From Burkholderiales bacterium (lineage in GTDB: Bacteria; Pseudomonadota; Gammaproteobacteria; Burkholderiales; Casimicrobiaceae): a stretch of 36,813 nucleotides of DNA. Location of the stretch: assembly GCA_031260355.1 (NCBI GenBank), contig JAIRJZ010000077.1:1-36813 (forward strand). Direction: 5' to 3'. The first letter of the stretch is position 1. Each line of letters begins with the position of its first letter. Below, in pieces: positions 30,648 through 36,813 of this stretch. Position numbers and translations under genes: made by a program. Below the pieces are notes generated by a model that did not search any database, was not told the origin of the DNA, and saw only the letters and a program-made list of their open reading frames with translations.

Positions 30648-30853
30648 AAAATGCTCCTTTCATCGCTTACAGAATCCGCGCGCTGATAGTTTGCGCGCGC
30701 GTGAGCGAGTAAGTCAACCTCGACAAAGCGCCATGCCCTGCCCAGCTTGAATGCCGGGAGCCGCCCGTCGGCGGCCATGCGCCGGATGGTGATCGGGTGG
30801 ACCGACAGGACAGATGCCGCCTGTTCGACGGTGAGGTAGGCTGTAGTTGTCAC
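30452..30853 (-). CDS. Excisionase-like helix-turn-helix protein, 3' part overlapping integrase
   Basis: Residues 1-55 form an excisionase/AlpA-type winged helix (TVEQAASVLSVHPITIRRM, then KLGRAWRFVEVDLLAH). Such proteins direct excision or repress the integrase. The frame continues for about 70 more residues, overlapping the integrase by 196 bases in another frame; this tail has no recognisable fold and may be translated only because no stop intervenes. GTG at 30853 has AAGGAG six bases upstream, so the start is firm. Confidence 0.8.
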   Translation of the reverse strand: MTTTAYLTVEQAASVLSVHPITIRRMAADGRLPAFKLGRAWRFVEVDLLAHARANYQRADSVSDERSILCRSTDERIPAAGGRPSQSQVAAQYADLLAPKTGSKRRNGTTAPAPKCGASTGSVTNLCIVGKTP

Positions 30854-30916
30854 GCCGCTCTCCTTCTGATCGCCATCTCCGAAAAGCTTTTCCCTTTGTC
30901 GTAATGACCAATGGGG

Positions 30917-30944
30917 TTGACAGTGTACGGCATTGCCGTATAAT
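30917..30944 (+). promoter_or_regulatory. Sigma-70 promoter of the toxin-antitoxin operon
   Basis: TTGACA (30917-30922), a 16-base spacer and TATAAT (30939-30944) match the consensus fully; the toxin ATG follows seven bases after the -10, so the message would be leaderless or nearly so. Confidence 0.8.
30926..30940. promoter_or_regulatory. Palindromic operator within the toxin-antitoxin promoter
   Basis: TACGGCA-T-TGCCGTA is a perfect inverted repeat inside the spacer that reaches into the -10. This is the expected place for autorepression by the HigA-like antitoxin. Confidence 0.7.
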
Positions 30945-30951
30945 TCAAGCC

Positions 30952-31266
30952 ATGTACACGATCATCGAATCCGAGCTTTTCACGCACGACGCCAAGACGC
31001 TTTGGACGGAAAGTGACCGTGGCGAATTTTGCGCGTGGATTGTCGAAAACCCGGAGACCGGTGACGTCATCAGAGGTTCCGGCGGGTGCCGGAAGGTACG
31101 CTGGAAGCGCGCTGGCACAGGAAAAAGCGGCGGTGTCCGAGTGATTTATCTTAACCGGCTGCCGTCCGGCATTATTTATTTGCTGGCGATCTACGCAAAA
31201 TCTGTGCGCGGGAGCATTCCTGCACACTTCCTGAAAGCCATTGTGGAGGAAACTGAAAATGTCTAA
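30952..31266 (+). CDS. RelE/HigB-type toxin
   Basis: A 104-residue protein of the RelE/ParE superfamily (the group with DUF1044-like sequence). Recognisable segments are LWTESDRGEFCAWIVENPE, VIRGSGGCRKVRWKRAGTGK and the strand-turn-strand VRVIYLNRLPSGIIYLLAIYAK, which place basic residues where RelE-type mRNA interferases bind RNA. It precedes its antitoxin, the HigBA order. Whether it cleaves mRNA on ribosomes is inferred from the family. Stop overlaps the antitoxin start by eight bases. Confidence 0.88.
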   Translation: MYTIIESELFTHDAKTLWTESDRGEFCAWIVENPETGDVIRGSGGCRKVRWKRAGTGKSGGVRVIYLNRLPSGIIYLLAIYAKSVRGSIPAHFLKAIVEETENV

Positions 31267-31558
31267 GCGTGAATGCATCACTGGCGCGGAGTTGGGCGAA
31301 AAAATCCTCATGTCGCTACGCCAGATCAAGGCTGGGAAAACGGGTCGCGTTACTGTGATCGAACCGCCGGAAACAGAGGCGTCGGAAGCGCGCCGTAAAA
31401 TGGGATTGAGCCAAGCAGAGTTCGCGCAGCTTCTTGGCGTCTCTGCGCGCACATTGCAGGACTGGGAGCAGGGACGTCGTGAGCCTTCCGGCGCCGCAAA
31501 AACGCTTCTGAAAATCGCCGCTCGCCGCCCGGAAGCTGTGTTGGAGGTCAGGGCATAA
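31259..31558 (+). CDS. HigA-type XRE antitoxin
   Basis: A 99-residue protein with a helix-turn-helix of the XRE/Cro type (MGLSQAEFAQLLGVSARTLQDWEQGRREP at residues 49-77 of a longer segment; core SQAEFAQLLGVSARTLQDWE). The N-terminal 45 residues should wrap the toxin. The ATG at 31259 has GGAGGA nine bases upstream; it overlaps the toxin. Likely binds the palindrome at 30926-30940. Confidence 0.88.
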   Translation: MSKRECITGAELGEKILMSLRQIKAGKTGRVTVIEPPETEASEARRKMGLSQAEFAQLLGVSARTLQDWEQGRREPSGAAKTLLKIAARRPEAVLEVRA

Positions 31559-31586
31559 AAGCCTGATGGGTGCTGCTGGGTGGGCA

Positions 31587-32129
31587 TCACGTTTCCTTCA
31601 CCGTGACTCTCGACAGCAGATACATCAACTCTTCCGCTTCGGTCATCGCGTCGTTGATGGCGATATGCTTGATGCGCTCGATTTTTGGCTGGTACCGTTC
31701 GCCGCCGACGATGTTGCGCAGGGTGCGCAAGCATGAGTTGCGCCAGTACGGCCACCGTAAGCCGTGCTGGCGGAAGGCGTGGGCGAGTATGCGGTTGTCG
31801 AAATCGGAACCGTTGCCCCAGATCGGCGCGGTTTCTTTGTCGTCTCCGGTATTGAGGAATGCCGCCGCGCCGAACAGCGCGTCAAAAAGCGCTGGGTGGT
31901 CGTCGCCAATGAGTTCGTGGCGCGCAGCGCATCGGTCAGGGTTACTCCACCATTCAAGCGTTTCATCGTCAGCCCAGCGCCCTTCCTGCCGGGTGTCGAT
32001 TACCGTGTAAAAGCGCCCATCCCGAGCCCCGTCCTTCATTCGCACGATGCCGATGGCCGCGATGATGGCGTTGTCTCTGATTCCGAGCGTCTCGATGTCA
32101 AGAACGTAGTGGGCGCGGTCAGCAATCAT
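31587..32129 (-). CDS. Phage-type 3'-5' exonuclease (RNase T-like)
   Basis: A 180-residue DEDD exonuclease of the DUF5051/Rv2179c-like group. VLDIETLGIRDNAII near residue 9 gives D-x-E; WGNGSDFDNRIL the third acid; and HIAINDAMTEAEEL the His and last Asp. Such genes are widespread in phage early regions. It overlaps the DUF4406 gene by 11 bases on the same strand. Confidence 0.85.
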   Translation of the reverse strand: MIADRAHYVLDIETLGIRDNAIIAAIGIVRMKDGARDGRFYTVIDTRQEGRWADDETLEWWSNPDRCAARHELIGDDHPALFDALFGAAAFLNTGDDKETAPIWGNGSDFDNRILAHAFRQHGLRWPYWRNSCLRTLRNIVGGERYQPKIERIKHIAINDAMTEAEELMYLLSRVTVKET

Positions 32130-32436
32130 GGCGTGGTTCCGTGATGTCTTTGGCGATCACGATGGCGATGCCGACTCTGTGCGCGACGTGCATTTCAAGG
32201 TGCGCGCCGTCAGAGTTCTGCCAGCCTTCGAGCATGGCTATCGTGTCGCAGATCAATAGGGCTTTCAGATCATTCCGTAACGCATCGCGCCACGAAATGT
32301 TCTGGTCTTGATTGATTTCGGCGGGGTTTATCACGTCGTAACCGAGCGCGCGTAGCCGCGCCGCTTCGGCGTGAAACGCTGGAAAGTTCCATTCTGCAAA
32401 GCCCGTCATCGGGCCGGAGATGTAAATTCGGTTCAT
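32119..32436 (-). CDS. DUF4406 protein, nucleoside deoxyribosyltransferase-like
   Basis: A 105-residue protein with MNRIYISGPMTGFAEWNFPAF at its start and the pattern AEAARLRALGYDVINPAE, then ALLICDTIAMLEGWQNSDGAHLE, which together match DUF4406. The fold resembles nucleoside 2-deoxyribosyltransferases. Its role in phage nucleotide metabolism is inferred; the activity has not been shown for this group to my knowledge. Confidence 0.86.
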   Translation of the reverse strand: MNRIYISGPMTGFAEWNFPAFHAEAARLRALGYDVINPAEINQDQNISWRDALRNDLKALLICDTIAMLEGWQNSDGAHLEMHVAHRVGIAIVIAKDITEPRHDC

Positions 32437-32479
32437 GGGTTACGGCGGAGACGCGCTGAGCGCCACCGCCTTTTCCTTT

Positions 32480-33349
32480 TTATACGAAAGGGTTGCCGAA
32501 AAAGAACGGTGTCCCGGTCTTCTCTCTTACGACTTCCAGCATGGCTTTTGTGGCGTCTTCCAGCGCCTTATCAGGCCGCTTCAATTCGTACCAGAAGGTC
32601 AGCTTGCCGTCGCGCACCCGGTAGCGCAGCCGCGCTCTAACGAGGTACGGTTGCCCGTTCCAGAACACGGCAACGCCGATGTGGAAGCTGTCGAACATTT
32701 GCATTTTCGCCAACGTTGCGTCGTCGTCATCTTGGATAAAGGCCATTTGAACGCCGCCATTTTGCAAACGAATGGCGCTCTTGAAGCGCATGTCCTGATT
32801 AGCTTCGAATTGCAAGGCCATGTCGAGCATCATCGCGCCGGAGGCTGTGCCGTCTGCCGTTGTAATGTCGCCCATGTTGTCTTCGATAAACATGGCGAAT
32901 TCGGGTTGCGACATCGGCTTCTTGTTCGACGCTGTCCAGCGGTTCCATTCTTCACTGAATATCGGCTCGAATCTCGCGATGTGGTCGCGCCACGCCGCCT
33001 TTTCTGGGTCGTCGCCGTTGTCGTTCAGTATGGCCGTCAGATTGACATCGCCCCGGACGTAGTTGGCTTTGCACCAGATAGATGAATCGGTCAACGATCC
33101 GTGACGCTTGACGTAGTCGATAAAGCTCTCGACGTCGTTCAAAAACACCGATGCCTTCTTCCGGCGCGGCGTCGGCAGATACTCTTCGCTGTCAATTTCG
33201 TGCCGATCCCATCCCGGCGGCAGCGCAATTATTGACACTGCTTTGATTTCTTCGTGCTCGAAGAAAACCGGCTCTTTCATTTCGCGCGCCAGCGTTTCGG
33301 CAATGTTGCCGGTTTCGGCCAGCGCTTCAAGGGTGGTTGTATCACTCAT
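32480..33349 (-). CDS. DUF2303 family phage protein (YfdQ-like)
   Basis: A 289-residue soluble protein of the DUF2303 family, found in many prophages including E. coli CPS-53 (YfdQ); function unknown. The start VFFEHEEIKAVSIIALPPGW, the segment FIDYVKRHGSLTDSSIW and the final FWYELKRPDKAL are characteristic. ATG at 33349 has AAGAGGGA upstream. It follows the 116-residue gene by nine bases. Confidence 0.86.
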   Translation of the reverse strand: MSDTTTLEALAETGNIAETLAREMKEPVFFEHEEIKAVSIIALPPGWDRHEIDSEEYLPTPRRKKASVFLNDVESFIDYVKRHGSLTDSSIWCKANYVRGDVNLTAILNDNGDDPEKAAWRDHIARFEPIFSEEWNRWTASNKKPMSQPEFAMFIEDNMGDITTADGTASGAMMLDMALQFEANQDMRFKSAIRLQNGGVQMAFIQDDDDATLAKMQMFDSFHIGVAVFWNGQPYLVRARLRYRVRDGKLTFWYELKRPDKALEDATKAMLEVVREKTGTPFFFGNPFV

Positions 33350-33358
33350 AATTCCCTC

Positions 33359-33709
33359 TTAAGCGGTTTTTGCTGCGTTGGTAGAAACGATCCTCAATTC
33401 CTTCGGGGGGTCTTCCGTGGTTTTGAGGTCGAGTTTGTTTTGCTTCGGATCGTCGGCGAGCAGATTTCCTTCCGGCGTCGCAAACAGCAACGCTTCCATC
33501 GGCGTTTCTGCCGGTTTCTTGAGGGTGTATTTGCCGGTGATGTGCATCGCGCCTCCGCGAGTTGCCGGTTTGACGCTGATAGTCAGCGTCAGCGCTCCGG
33601 CTTTCCCGCTTTCGCCGACGGATTGCACAAGTTCGGCCATTTTGTCGCTGGCGGTGTCGAGATACACGCCGCCGCCGATGTGTTTCAGTGTTTCGGTAAG
33701 GTTTTGCAT
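33359..33709 (-). CDS. Unknown phage protein upstream of DUF2303
   Basis: A 116-residue protein with an acidic start and a beta-rich middle (GALTLTISVKPATRGGAMHITGKYTLKKP). Similar small proteins often accompany DUF2303 in prophages; no function is known. ATG at 33709 is chosen because GGAG stands six bases upstream; a second ATG at 33721 has no ribosome site. Confidence 0.72.
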   Translation of the reverse strand: MQNLTETLKHIGGGVYLDTASDKMAELVQSVGESGKAGALTLTISVKPATRGGAMHITGKYTLKKPAETPMEALLFATPEGNLLADDPKQNKLDLKTTEDPPKELRIVSTNAAKTA

Positions 33710-33724
33710 TTCACTCTCCATTTT

Positions 33725-33985
33725 TCAATTCGCGGTCATCGCCGCACGGTTGCGCCATATTTCGCGCGCAATTTTGATCACTTTGTCGGTTGTATCGGCG
33801 CCCCAGCACTCGGCGAACGCCGCCTTCCATTCTTCGGCCTCGCCATCGTCGGCGACTGCGACAAGCTCTTCCGCCCACCAGCGCAGTTGCTGCTCGGTTA
33901 TTTCGAAGGCCGCGTGGTCGCACTCGAAAACGAGGATGCCTTCGGAAATTTCCCGGAAGCCGGGGCGGATGGTGGCGGTGGTCAT
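33725..33985 (-). CDS. Unknown phage protein
   Basis: Eighty-six residues, mostly helical and acidic, with FREISEGILVFECDHAAFEI and WWAEELVAVADDGEAEEW. I do not recognise it. The ATG at 33985 (MTTATIRPG) avoids overlap with the divergent gene; a start at 34078 would overlap it by one base. It is the first gene of the minus-strand run leading to the exonuclease. Confidence 0.65.
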   Translation of the reverse strand: MTTATIRPGFREISEGILVFECDHAAFEITEQQLRWWAEELVAVADDGEAEEWKAAFAECWGADTTDKVIKIAREIWRNRAAMTAN

Positions 33986-34012
33986 GGCAAGCGCCCGTAT
34001 ATGGCGGCGCCG

Positions 34013-34070
34013 CATCCTTTTTGGCTTAGAATCGAGCTTCCTAAGCCAAGATTCCAGCCAAGAAAGGATG
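34013..34070. promoter_or_regulatory. Nested inverted repeats between divergent phage genes
   Basis: TTGGCTTAG (34021-34029) and CTAAGCCAA (34041-34049) are perfect inverse copies; a TAGAAT box overlaps the left arm. A second pairing joins CATCCTTTTTGGC (34013-34025) with GCCAAGAAAGGATG (34057-34070), which contains the AAAGGA ribosome site of the gene at 34078. The two pairings share the TTGGC arm and exclude each other. Confidence 0.55.
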
Positions 34071-34077
34071 TGCGCCA

Positions 34078-34548
34078 ATGATGTCCAGAGAACTTCAAAA
34101 AGAAATTCTTGTGAAGCTCAGCGAAACGTATGGCTTCCCTGATGACCGTTTTGTCGATATGAAAACGGATGAGGGGAAAGCAATGTACTACCTCTCTCAA
34201 CACGAGCTTATACGTGTTGAGCGCCGACGCGCTATGGGACATGACGCGCCGAACCAGCTTTTCAACGCAGAAATCACCGCCAAAGGGATGGATTTCCTTC
34301 AAGACGATGGCGGGCTGTCCGCTGTTCTCGGAGTAGTGACAATAAAGATTCATGAGGACTCCATCAGAGCCTTAATTGAAGCGCGGGTACAAGAATCCGA
34401 TATCACGCCAGAAAGAAAAAGCAGGATCATGGAAGCTCTCCGGCAGGCACCAGCCGATGCCGTAAGACACTTGACAGTGAAGCTAGTGGAAAAGGGGGTT
34501 GAGAATGTCCCGGCGCTAATTCAATTAATTGAAAAATCGATGCTGTAG
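34078..34548 (+). CDS. Unknown phage protein with winged-helix-like N-terminus
   Basis: A 156-residue protein, the only plus-strand gene in the early region apart from the toxin-antitoxin pair. Residues 1-80 look like a winged helix (LQKEILVKLSETYGFP, YYLSQHELIRVERR, ITAKGMDFLQDDGG), and the C-terminal 70 residues are helical and amphipathic. A regulatory role is suggested by fold and by the inverted repeats in front, but the family is not known to me. It overlaps the convergent gene at 34427 by 122 bases. Confidence 0.72.
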   Translation: MMSRELQKEILVKLSETYGFPDDRFVDMKTDEGKAMYYLSQHELIRVERRRAMGHDAPNQLFNAEITAKGMDFLQDDGGLSAVLGVVTIKIHEDSIRALIEARVQESDITPERKSRIMEALRQAPADAVRHLTVKLVEKGVENVPALIQLIEKSML

Positions 34549-34762
34549 GGGATTTTCCAGTTCGTTTGTCAATGTTGTTGGGCAGCGTTTCCTTGCGCCC
34601 GGTGTCTTGGTACACGAGATAGCCTATTGCGCCTGTTCCTCTACCAGCAACAGCAACGCAGAATTTTTCCGGAACTGATCCAACGAAATACAGAAATTCT
34701 TCTGTTGACTCGTTGAATTTTCGGCCGTCAAGAAGCACACAGATCGCAGGAAAAAGTTTCAT
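34427..34762 (-). CDS. Unknown small phage protein, coupled to upstream mini-gene
   Basis: A frame of 111 residues starting MKLFPAICVLLDGRKFNES. Its ATG comes one base after the stop of the 45-residue gene (TGA-A-ATG), a typical coupling. The first 75 residues look protein-like; the last 35, which overlap the opposite-strand gene, are rich in Leu, Pro and Ser and may be translated only for lack of a stop. Function unknown. Confidence 0.45.
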   Translation of the reverse strand: MKLFPAICVLLDGRKFNESTEEFLYFVGSVPEKFCVAVAGRGTGAIGYLVYQDTGRKETLPNNIDKRTGKSPTASIFQLIELAPGHSQPPFPLASLSSVLRHRLVPAGELP

Positions 34763-34763
34763 T

Positions 34764-34901
34764 TCACGCCCCAAACGCCAGCGCCAGCAGCGCGCCGTAG
34801 ATCAGCAGGAACCAGATCGGTGCCGACAGCGTTACCAGCCGGTCGCGGCGCTCTTCGCGCTTCTCGATGGCGCGCAGGGTTGAATAAGTGTGACCGTTCA
34901 T
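34764..34901 (-). CDS. Small membrane protein, 45 residues
   Basis: MNGHTYSTLRAIEKREERRD is followed by a single hydrophobic helix, APIWFLLIYGALLALAFGA, with a basic N-terminal side, so one transmembrane span with the N-terminus inside is likely. GGAGA stands six bases upstream of the ATG. Its ATG overlaps the stop of the 31-residue gene (ATGA). The function is unknown. Confidence 0.6.
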   Translation of the reverse strand: MNGHTYSTLRAIEKREERRDRLVTLSAPIWFLLIYGALLALAFGA

Positions 34902-34993
34902 TTCCAGTCTCCTGAAAGTCTTGAGAGAATCCACGCTGCGCGCAGATCGCAGCCGTTGCGCAAGTAGGCAAGAAAGCGGCGAAGGCGAGTCAT
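34898..34993 (-). CDS. Mini-gene, 31 residues
   Basis: MTRLRRFLAYLRNGCDLRAA then WILSRLSGDWK: a short basic amphipathic peptide resembling other phage mini-proteins that carry an RLRRFLAY...AW pattern. AAGGGG lies seven bases before the ATG; the stop overlaps the next start. It lies four bases beyond the KilA-N stop codon region, in one operon. Confidence 0.55.
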   Translation of the reverse strand: MTRLRRFLAYLRNGCDLRAAWILSRLSGDWK

Positions 34994-35003
34994 GATTTGC
35001 CCC

Positions 35004-35714
35004 TTAGTTGATCGCCGCGATACTGGCAGCTACAGTTCCGCATTCGTTGGCGCATGCAAGATTGCCGCGCAGGTTGAAACGGTCGATGCGCTTGCTCGAT
35101 ACAATCTCGGCAAGTGCCATCCTAGCCAACTGCTCGGTGTCCATCTGATCGCGGATATTTGTGTTTTTCCGTAGGCCGCGCGCCGCGCAAATTTCGCTCT
35201 TTTTGCCGCCGAGGATTGGACGGTAAATGGCGTTGGTGCAATCGGCGTAGCCTCGGCCGGTGACGCCATGGGCTTTCAATGTCGATGTCAGTCGGTTACG
35301 AGCAACCTTCCCTGCTACCCGGCGAGAGAGCCATTCCTGCTGCTCCGGGGTGGCGCGGTCGGCAACTTCGTCGGCCAACGTCACGTCGCCGGCCTTAAAA
35401 CGGGCATAGACCTCGTTGACCTGCATGTGCAGCGCCGGCGACAGGTATTTGGCGTAGGCCAGCGCGATCTGCCAGTGCGCGAAAGTGCCGCCGCCCTTCC
35501 CTTTGGTGGCACGGTAAATGTCCCGCAACGGGACATTAAGAGTGGCTACCGCGAACTCGATGAATTGCGCTCCGTCTTGCAGCCGCCACCGCCTAGGGTC
35601 GCGCTTGCCGCCGGCAAACCCGGCAACCTGGGCAGCTGCAAAAATGTCGTTCAAGGAAACCAGCCCTTCCGGGTTGGTGTGGATCTGTGTGCCGCCAATG
35701 ATGAGTGGGTACAT
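35004..35714 (-). CDS. KilA-N domain protein, phage antirepressor-like
   Basis: A 236-residue protein with the KilA-N DNA-binding fold in its N-terminal 110 residues (VSLNDIFAAAQVAGF, DPRRWRLQDGAQFIEF, ATKGKGGGTFAHWQIALAYAKYLSP). The C-terminal half holds a second, helical domain that resembles the tail of phage antirepressors. KilA-N proteins act in phage regulation and host killing. ATG at 35714 has GAGG ten bases upstream. It is the first gene of a four-gene minus-strand operon and is driven by the consensus promoter at 35750-35778. Confidence 0.87.
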   Translation of the reverse strand: MYPLIIGGTQIHTNPEGLVSLNDIFAAAQVAGFAGGKRDPRRWRLQDGAQFIEFAVATLNVPLRDIYRATKGKGGGTFAHWQIALAYAKYLSPALHMQVNEVYARFKAGDVTLADEVADRATPEQQEWLSRRVAGKVARNRLTSTLKAHGVTGRGYADCTNAIYRPILGGKKSEICAARGLRKNTNIRDQMDTEQLARMALAEIVSSKRIDRFNLRGNLACANECGTVAASIAAIN

Positions 35715-35749
35715 GGCTATTTAGCCTCATGGTGGTGCGGTATGGGCGA

Positions 35750-35778
35750 ATTATAGATTTTTCTCTTTTTCTTGTCAA
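35750..35778 (-). promoter_or_regulatory. Consensus sigma-70 promoter of the KilA-N operon
   Basis: On the minus strand, TTGACA (35773-35778), 17 bases and TATAAT (35750-35755) match the consensus exactly. The -10 lies 35 bases before the KilA-N ATG. Confidence 0.88.
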
Positions 35779-35791
35779 TAGATATATCTAT
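35778..35791. promoter_or_regulatory. Palindromic operator next to the KilA-N promoter
   Basis: ATAGATATATCTAT is a perfect 14-base palindrome that touches the -35 box; a half-site ATAGAT is repeated at 35753-35758 across the -10. A repressor could silence the promoter here. Confidence 0.65.
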
Positions 35792-35852
35792 GTTTTTCTG
35801 CTAAACTCCCTCTATGCGACAGATATGCGAGTGGTTTAGGGCTGGTGGCGGG

Positions 35853-35879
35853 CAAAGAAAACCCGCCGGGCGGCGGGTT
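35853..35879 (-). terminator. Hairpin terminator downstream of the membrane protein gene
   Basis: On the minus strand, AACCCGCC-GCCC-GGCGGGTT is a perfect 8-bp stem followed by TTCTTT. It lies 28 bases after the stop of the gene at 35908. Confidence 0.75.
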
Positions 35880-35907
35880 GGAGGTGTAAGCCGAGTAAGA
35901 GCGCGCG

Positions 35908-36408
35908 CTACTTTTTGGTGACTCTTGCGTCAGGGTCTGTTGGCCACAAGTTTTGCGCGTCTTTGATGTAGTTGATTTCGTTTAAAAGCAATGCTTCTTT
36001 AGCGATCAGTTCTTTTTTAAGATAAACAGTCTGCGAAAGCAACCAGGAAACAGAGGAAGCGTTAAATACCAGCACTAATAATATTACAAGCGTAAGCTCC
36101 ACACCCGACACAGGCTCCGCTGTCCTGAAGACGGAGAAGTAAACGAACGCTGAAGCGATCGGTATTAACAAGATGATAAGACGAATTGATGAGGATGAAG
36201 GAATGAATATGGCTAGAATCAACGGGCCAAGCGTAAAAAATAGCGCTATGAAAAAGTACAGGTTTTTACGTATGACGTCCTTGTTTTCGTCTATTGTCGG
36301 TTTAATTTTCAGCATTGCGCTTATTGCACTTGGTGTTGCAACCAATATAACGCCGATTCCAATGAGCGTTGCCATAAGTGTCGGGTGTTGCTCTATGTAT
36401 TCAATCAT
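35908..36408 (-). CDS. AT-rich integral membrane protein, unknown
   Basis: A 166-residue protein with four predicted hydrophobic helices (about residues 12-32, 49-68, 74-92 and 102-124), a short loop with IKPTIDENKDVIRKN and a helical, charged C-terminus (VYLKKELIAKEALLLNEINY). Composition is far more AT-rich than the chromosomal genes. AAGGGG lies seven bases before the ATG. I recognise no family. It might be a lysogenic-conversion gene; that is inferred from position and composition only. Confidence 0.7.
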   Translation of the reverse strand: MIEYIEQHPTLMATLIGIGVILVATPSAISAMLKIKPTIDENKDVIRKNLYFFIALFFTLGPLILAIFIPSSSSIRLIILLIPIASAFVYFSVFRTAEPVSGVELTLVILLVLVFNASSVSWLLSQTVYLKKELIAKEALLLNEINYIKDAQNLWPTDPDARVTKK

Positions 36409-36569
36409 CGGCCTACCCCTTGAAAATAAATCTTATATGTCCGGAGTGTTTGGTTTTTATTACTATCTGATTGGGGCAATATGGTGGTGGTCTATTGTTG
36501 GTTGCGCTATTTTTTTCATCGCCGCTCTCGCAGCCTGACTGGCTCTCCCGGCCACGGCTCTCGCTTGGC

Positions 36570-36813
36570 CTATTCCCTTTTCAGTATCTTCTGCTTTTCT
36601 TCGTCAAATTCTCTTTGCGTCAGAGCCCCTTGCTCAACCAATTTGTGTAATTCAGCGATTTCCTGCGCTTTTGAAGGTGATGGTGCATTGTTGACTGGCG
36701 GCGGGGGAGGTACCGCAATCGCCGGCTCAAATTGCTGCTGATTAAGTTGCGGTTTGGCGATGGCAAGGTCGCTGCCGGCAGGCGTCCCTGATTTGTAAGA
36801 CCGATAAGCAAGG
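36570..36813 (-). CDS. SHOCT-domain protein, C-terminal part (cut by window edge)
   Basis: The minus-strand frame from the window edge to TAG at 36570-36572 gives 80 codons. A Gln- and Pro-rich linker (AIAVPPPPPVNNAPSPSKAQ) leads to a typical SHOCT short C-terminal domain, AELHKLVEQGALTQREFDEE, ending KQKILKRE. SHOCT domains sit at the ends of many membrane-linked proteins, often with bacterial PH or oligomerisation domains; the N-terminal part here is missing. It is upstream of the membrane protein gene with 161 bases between them, in which I see no further gene. Confidence 0.78.
   Translation of the reverse strand, partial: LAYRSYKSGTPAGSDLAIAKPQLNQQQFEPAIAVPPPPPVNNAPSPSKAQEIAELHKLVEQGALTQREFDEEKQKILKRE

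Larger units (their letters stand above)
29541..36813 (-). mobile_element. Integrase end and early region of a prophage or related integrated element (right end outside)
   Basis: A tyrosine integrase pointing into tRNA-Asn, an excisionase-like gene, early phage-type genes (exonuclease, DUF4406, DUF2303, KilA-N), mini-genes and AT-rich accessory genes continue to the edge. No capsid, terminase or tail gene is in view, and no second copy of the tRNA end was found, so the element extends beyond 36813 or is partly degraded. Confidence 0.85.

Noticed and set aside
30850..30933. 27-residue frame ending in the excisionase GTGA start
   Set aside because: A leader peptide is tempting because the stop overlaps the GTG, but the ATG lies inside the toxin-antitoxin operator and has no ribosome site; the frame is part of a longer antisense frame.
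34759..34971. Minus-strand frame of 70 codons
   Set aside because: It overlaps the 31- and 45-residue genes in another frame; those have ribosome sites and start-stop overlaps, while this one has an Arg/Pro-rich shadow-like product.
36437..36538. Plus-strand 33-residue hydrophobic frame
   Set aside because: MSGVFGFYYYLIGAIWWWSI looks like a membrane peptide, but it has no ribosome site and lies opposite two minus-strand genes.
29606..36813. Second copy of the tRNA-Asn 3' end
   Set aside because: I looked for GGTTCGAGCCCAGGTCGAGG again to close the element and did not find it, so no right attachment site is reported.

Overview
The window reads as a chromosomal segment of a GC-rich betaproteobacterium. 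The order glmM-folP-ftsH-rlmE with a divergent yhbY, the RelA with a degenerate hydrolase domain, and the paaK-iorA-iorB block beside molybdenum-cofactor genes fit Betaproteobacteria, perhaps the Rhodocyclales. The taxon is inferred from gene content only. No rRNA gene and no CRISPR array was seen.

Layout. 1-6696 is housekeeping: relA (cut by the window edge), glmM, folP, ftsH and rlmE on the minus strand, and yhbY diverging from rlmE. 6841-10144 holds moaA, mobA and moeA. 10395-14247 is a tight operon of an aryl-CoA ligase and both subunits of indolepyruvate:ferredoxin oxidoreductase, joining oxidation of aromatic 2-oxo acids to aryl-acetyl-CoA chemistry. 14400-22287 is a type I restriction-modification island. 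22377-29451 returns to core genes: a Nudix hydrolase, orn, an M48 protease, rsgA, a SulP transporter, a Maf pyrophosphatase and an RsmI-like methyltransferase. From tRNA-Asn (29530-29605) to the right edge lies the integrase end and early region of a prophage or related integrated element, whose far end is outside the window.

The most unusual object is the restriction island. Between hsdM and hsdR sit a HEPN protein of the HI0074/HepT type with an intact R-x4-H-x-Y motif, and an HsdS with a complete MNT nucleotidyltransferase (GS-x10-D-x-D) fused to its N-terminus. An unrecognised 347-residue protein with another R-x4-H motif follows. Genes overlap or abut throughout, so they form one transcription unit. 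This suggests a HepT/MntA-type toxin-antitoxin pair wired into the specificity subunit of a type I enzyme, so that cell killing could depend on the integrity of the restriction complex. The island is bracketed by inverted copies of a dispersed repeat, and hsdM itself carries a palindromic repeat read in frame.

The element at the right has an integrase whose C-terminus is encoded antisense to the tRNA, an excisionase-like gene, a RelE/HigA-type toxin-antitoxin pair with a clear promoter-operator, a minus-strand run of early phage genes (RNase T-like exonuclease, DUF4406, DUF2303), a KilA-N operon with a consensus promoter and palindromic operator followed by two previously easy-to-miss mini-genes, and an AT-rich membrane protein gene beside a SHOCT protein.
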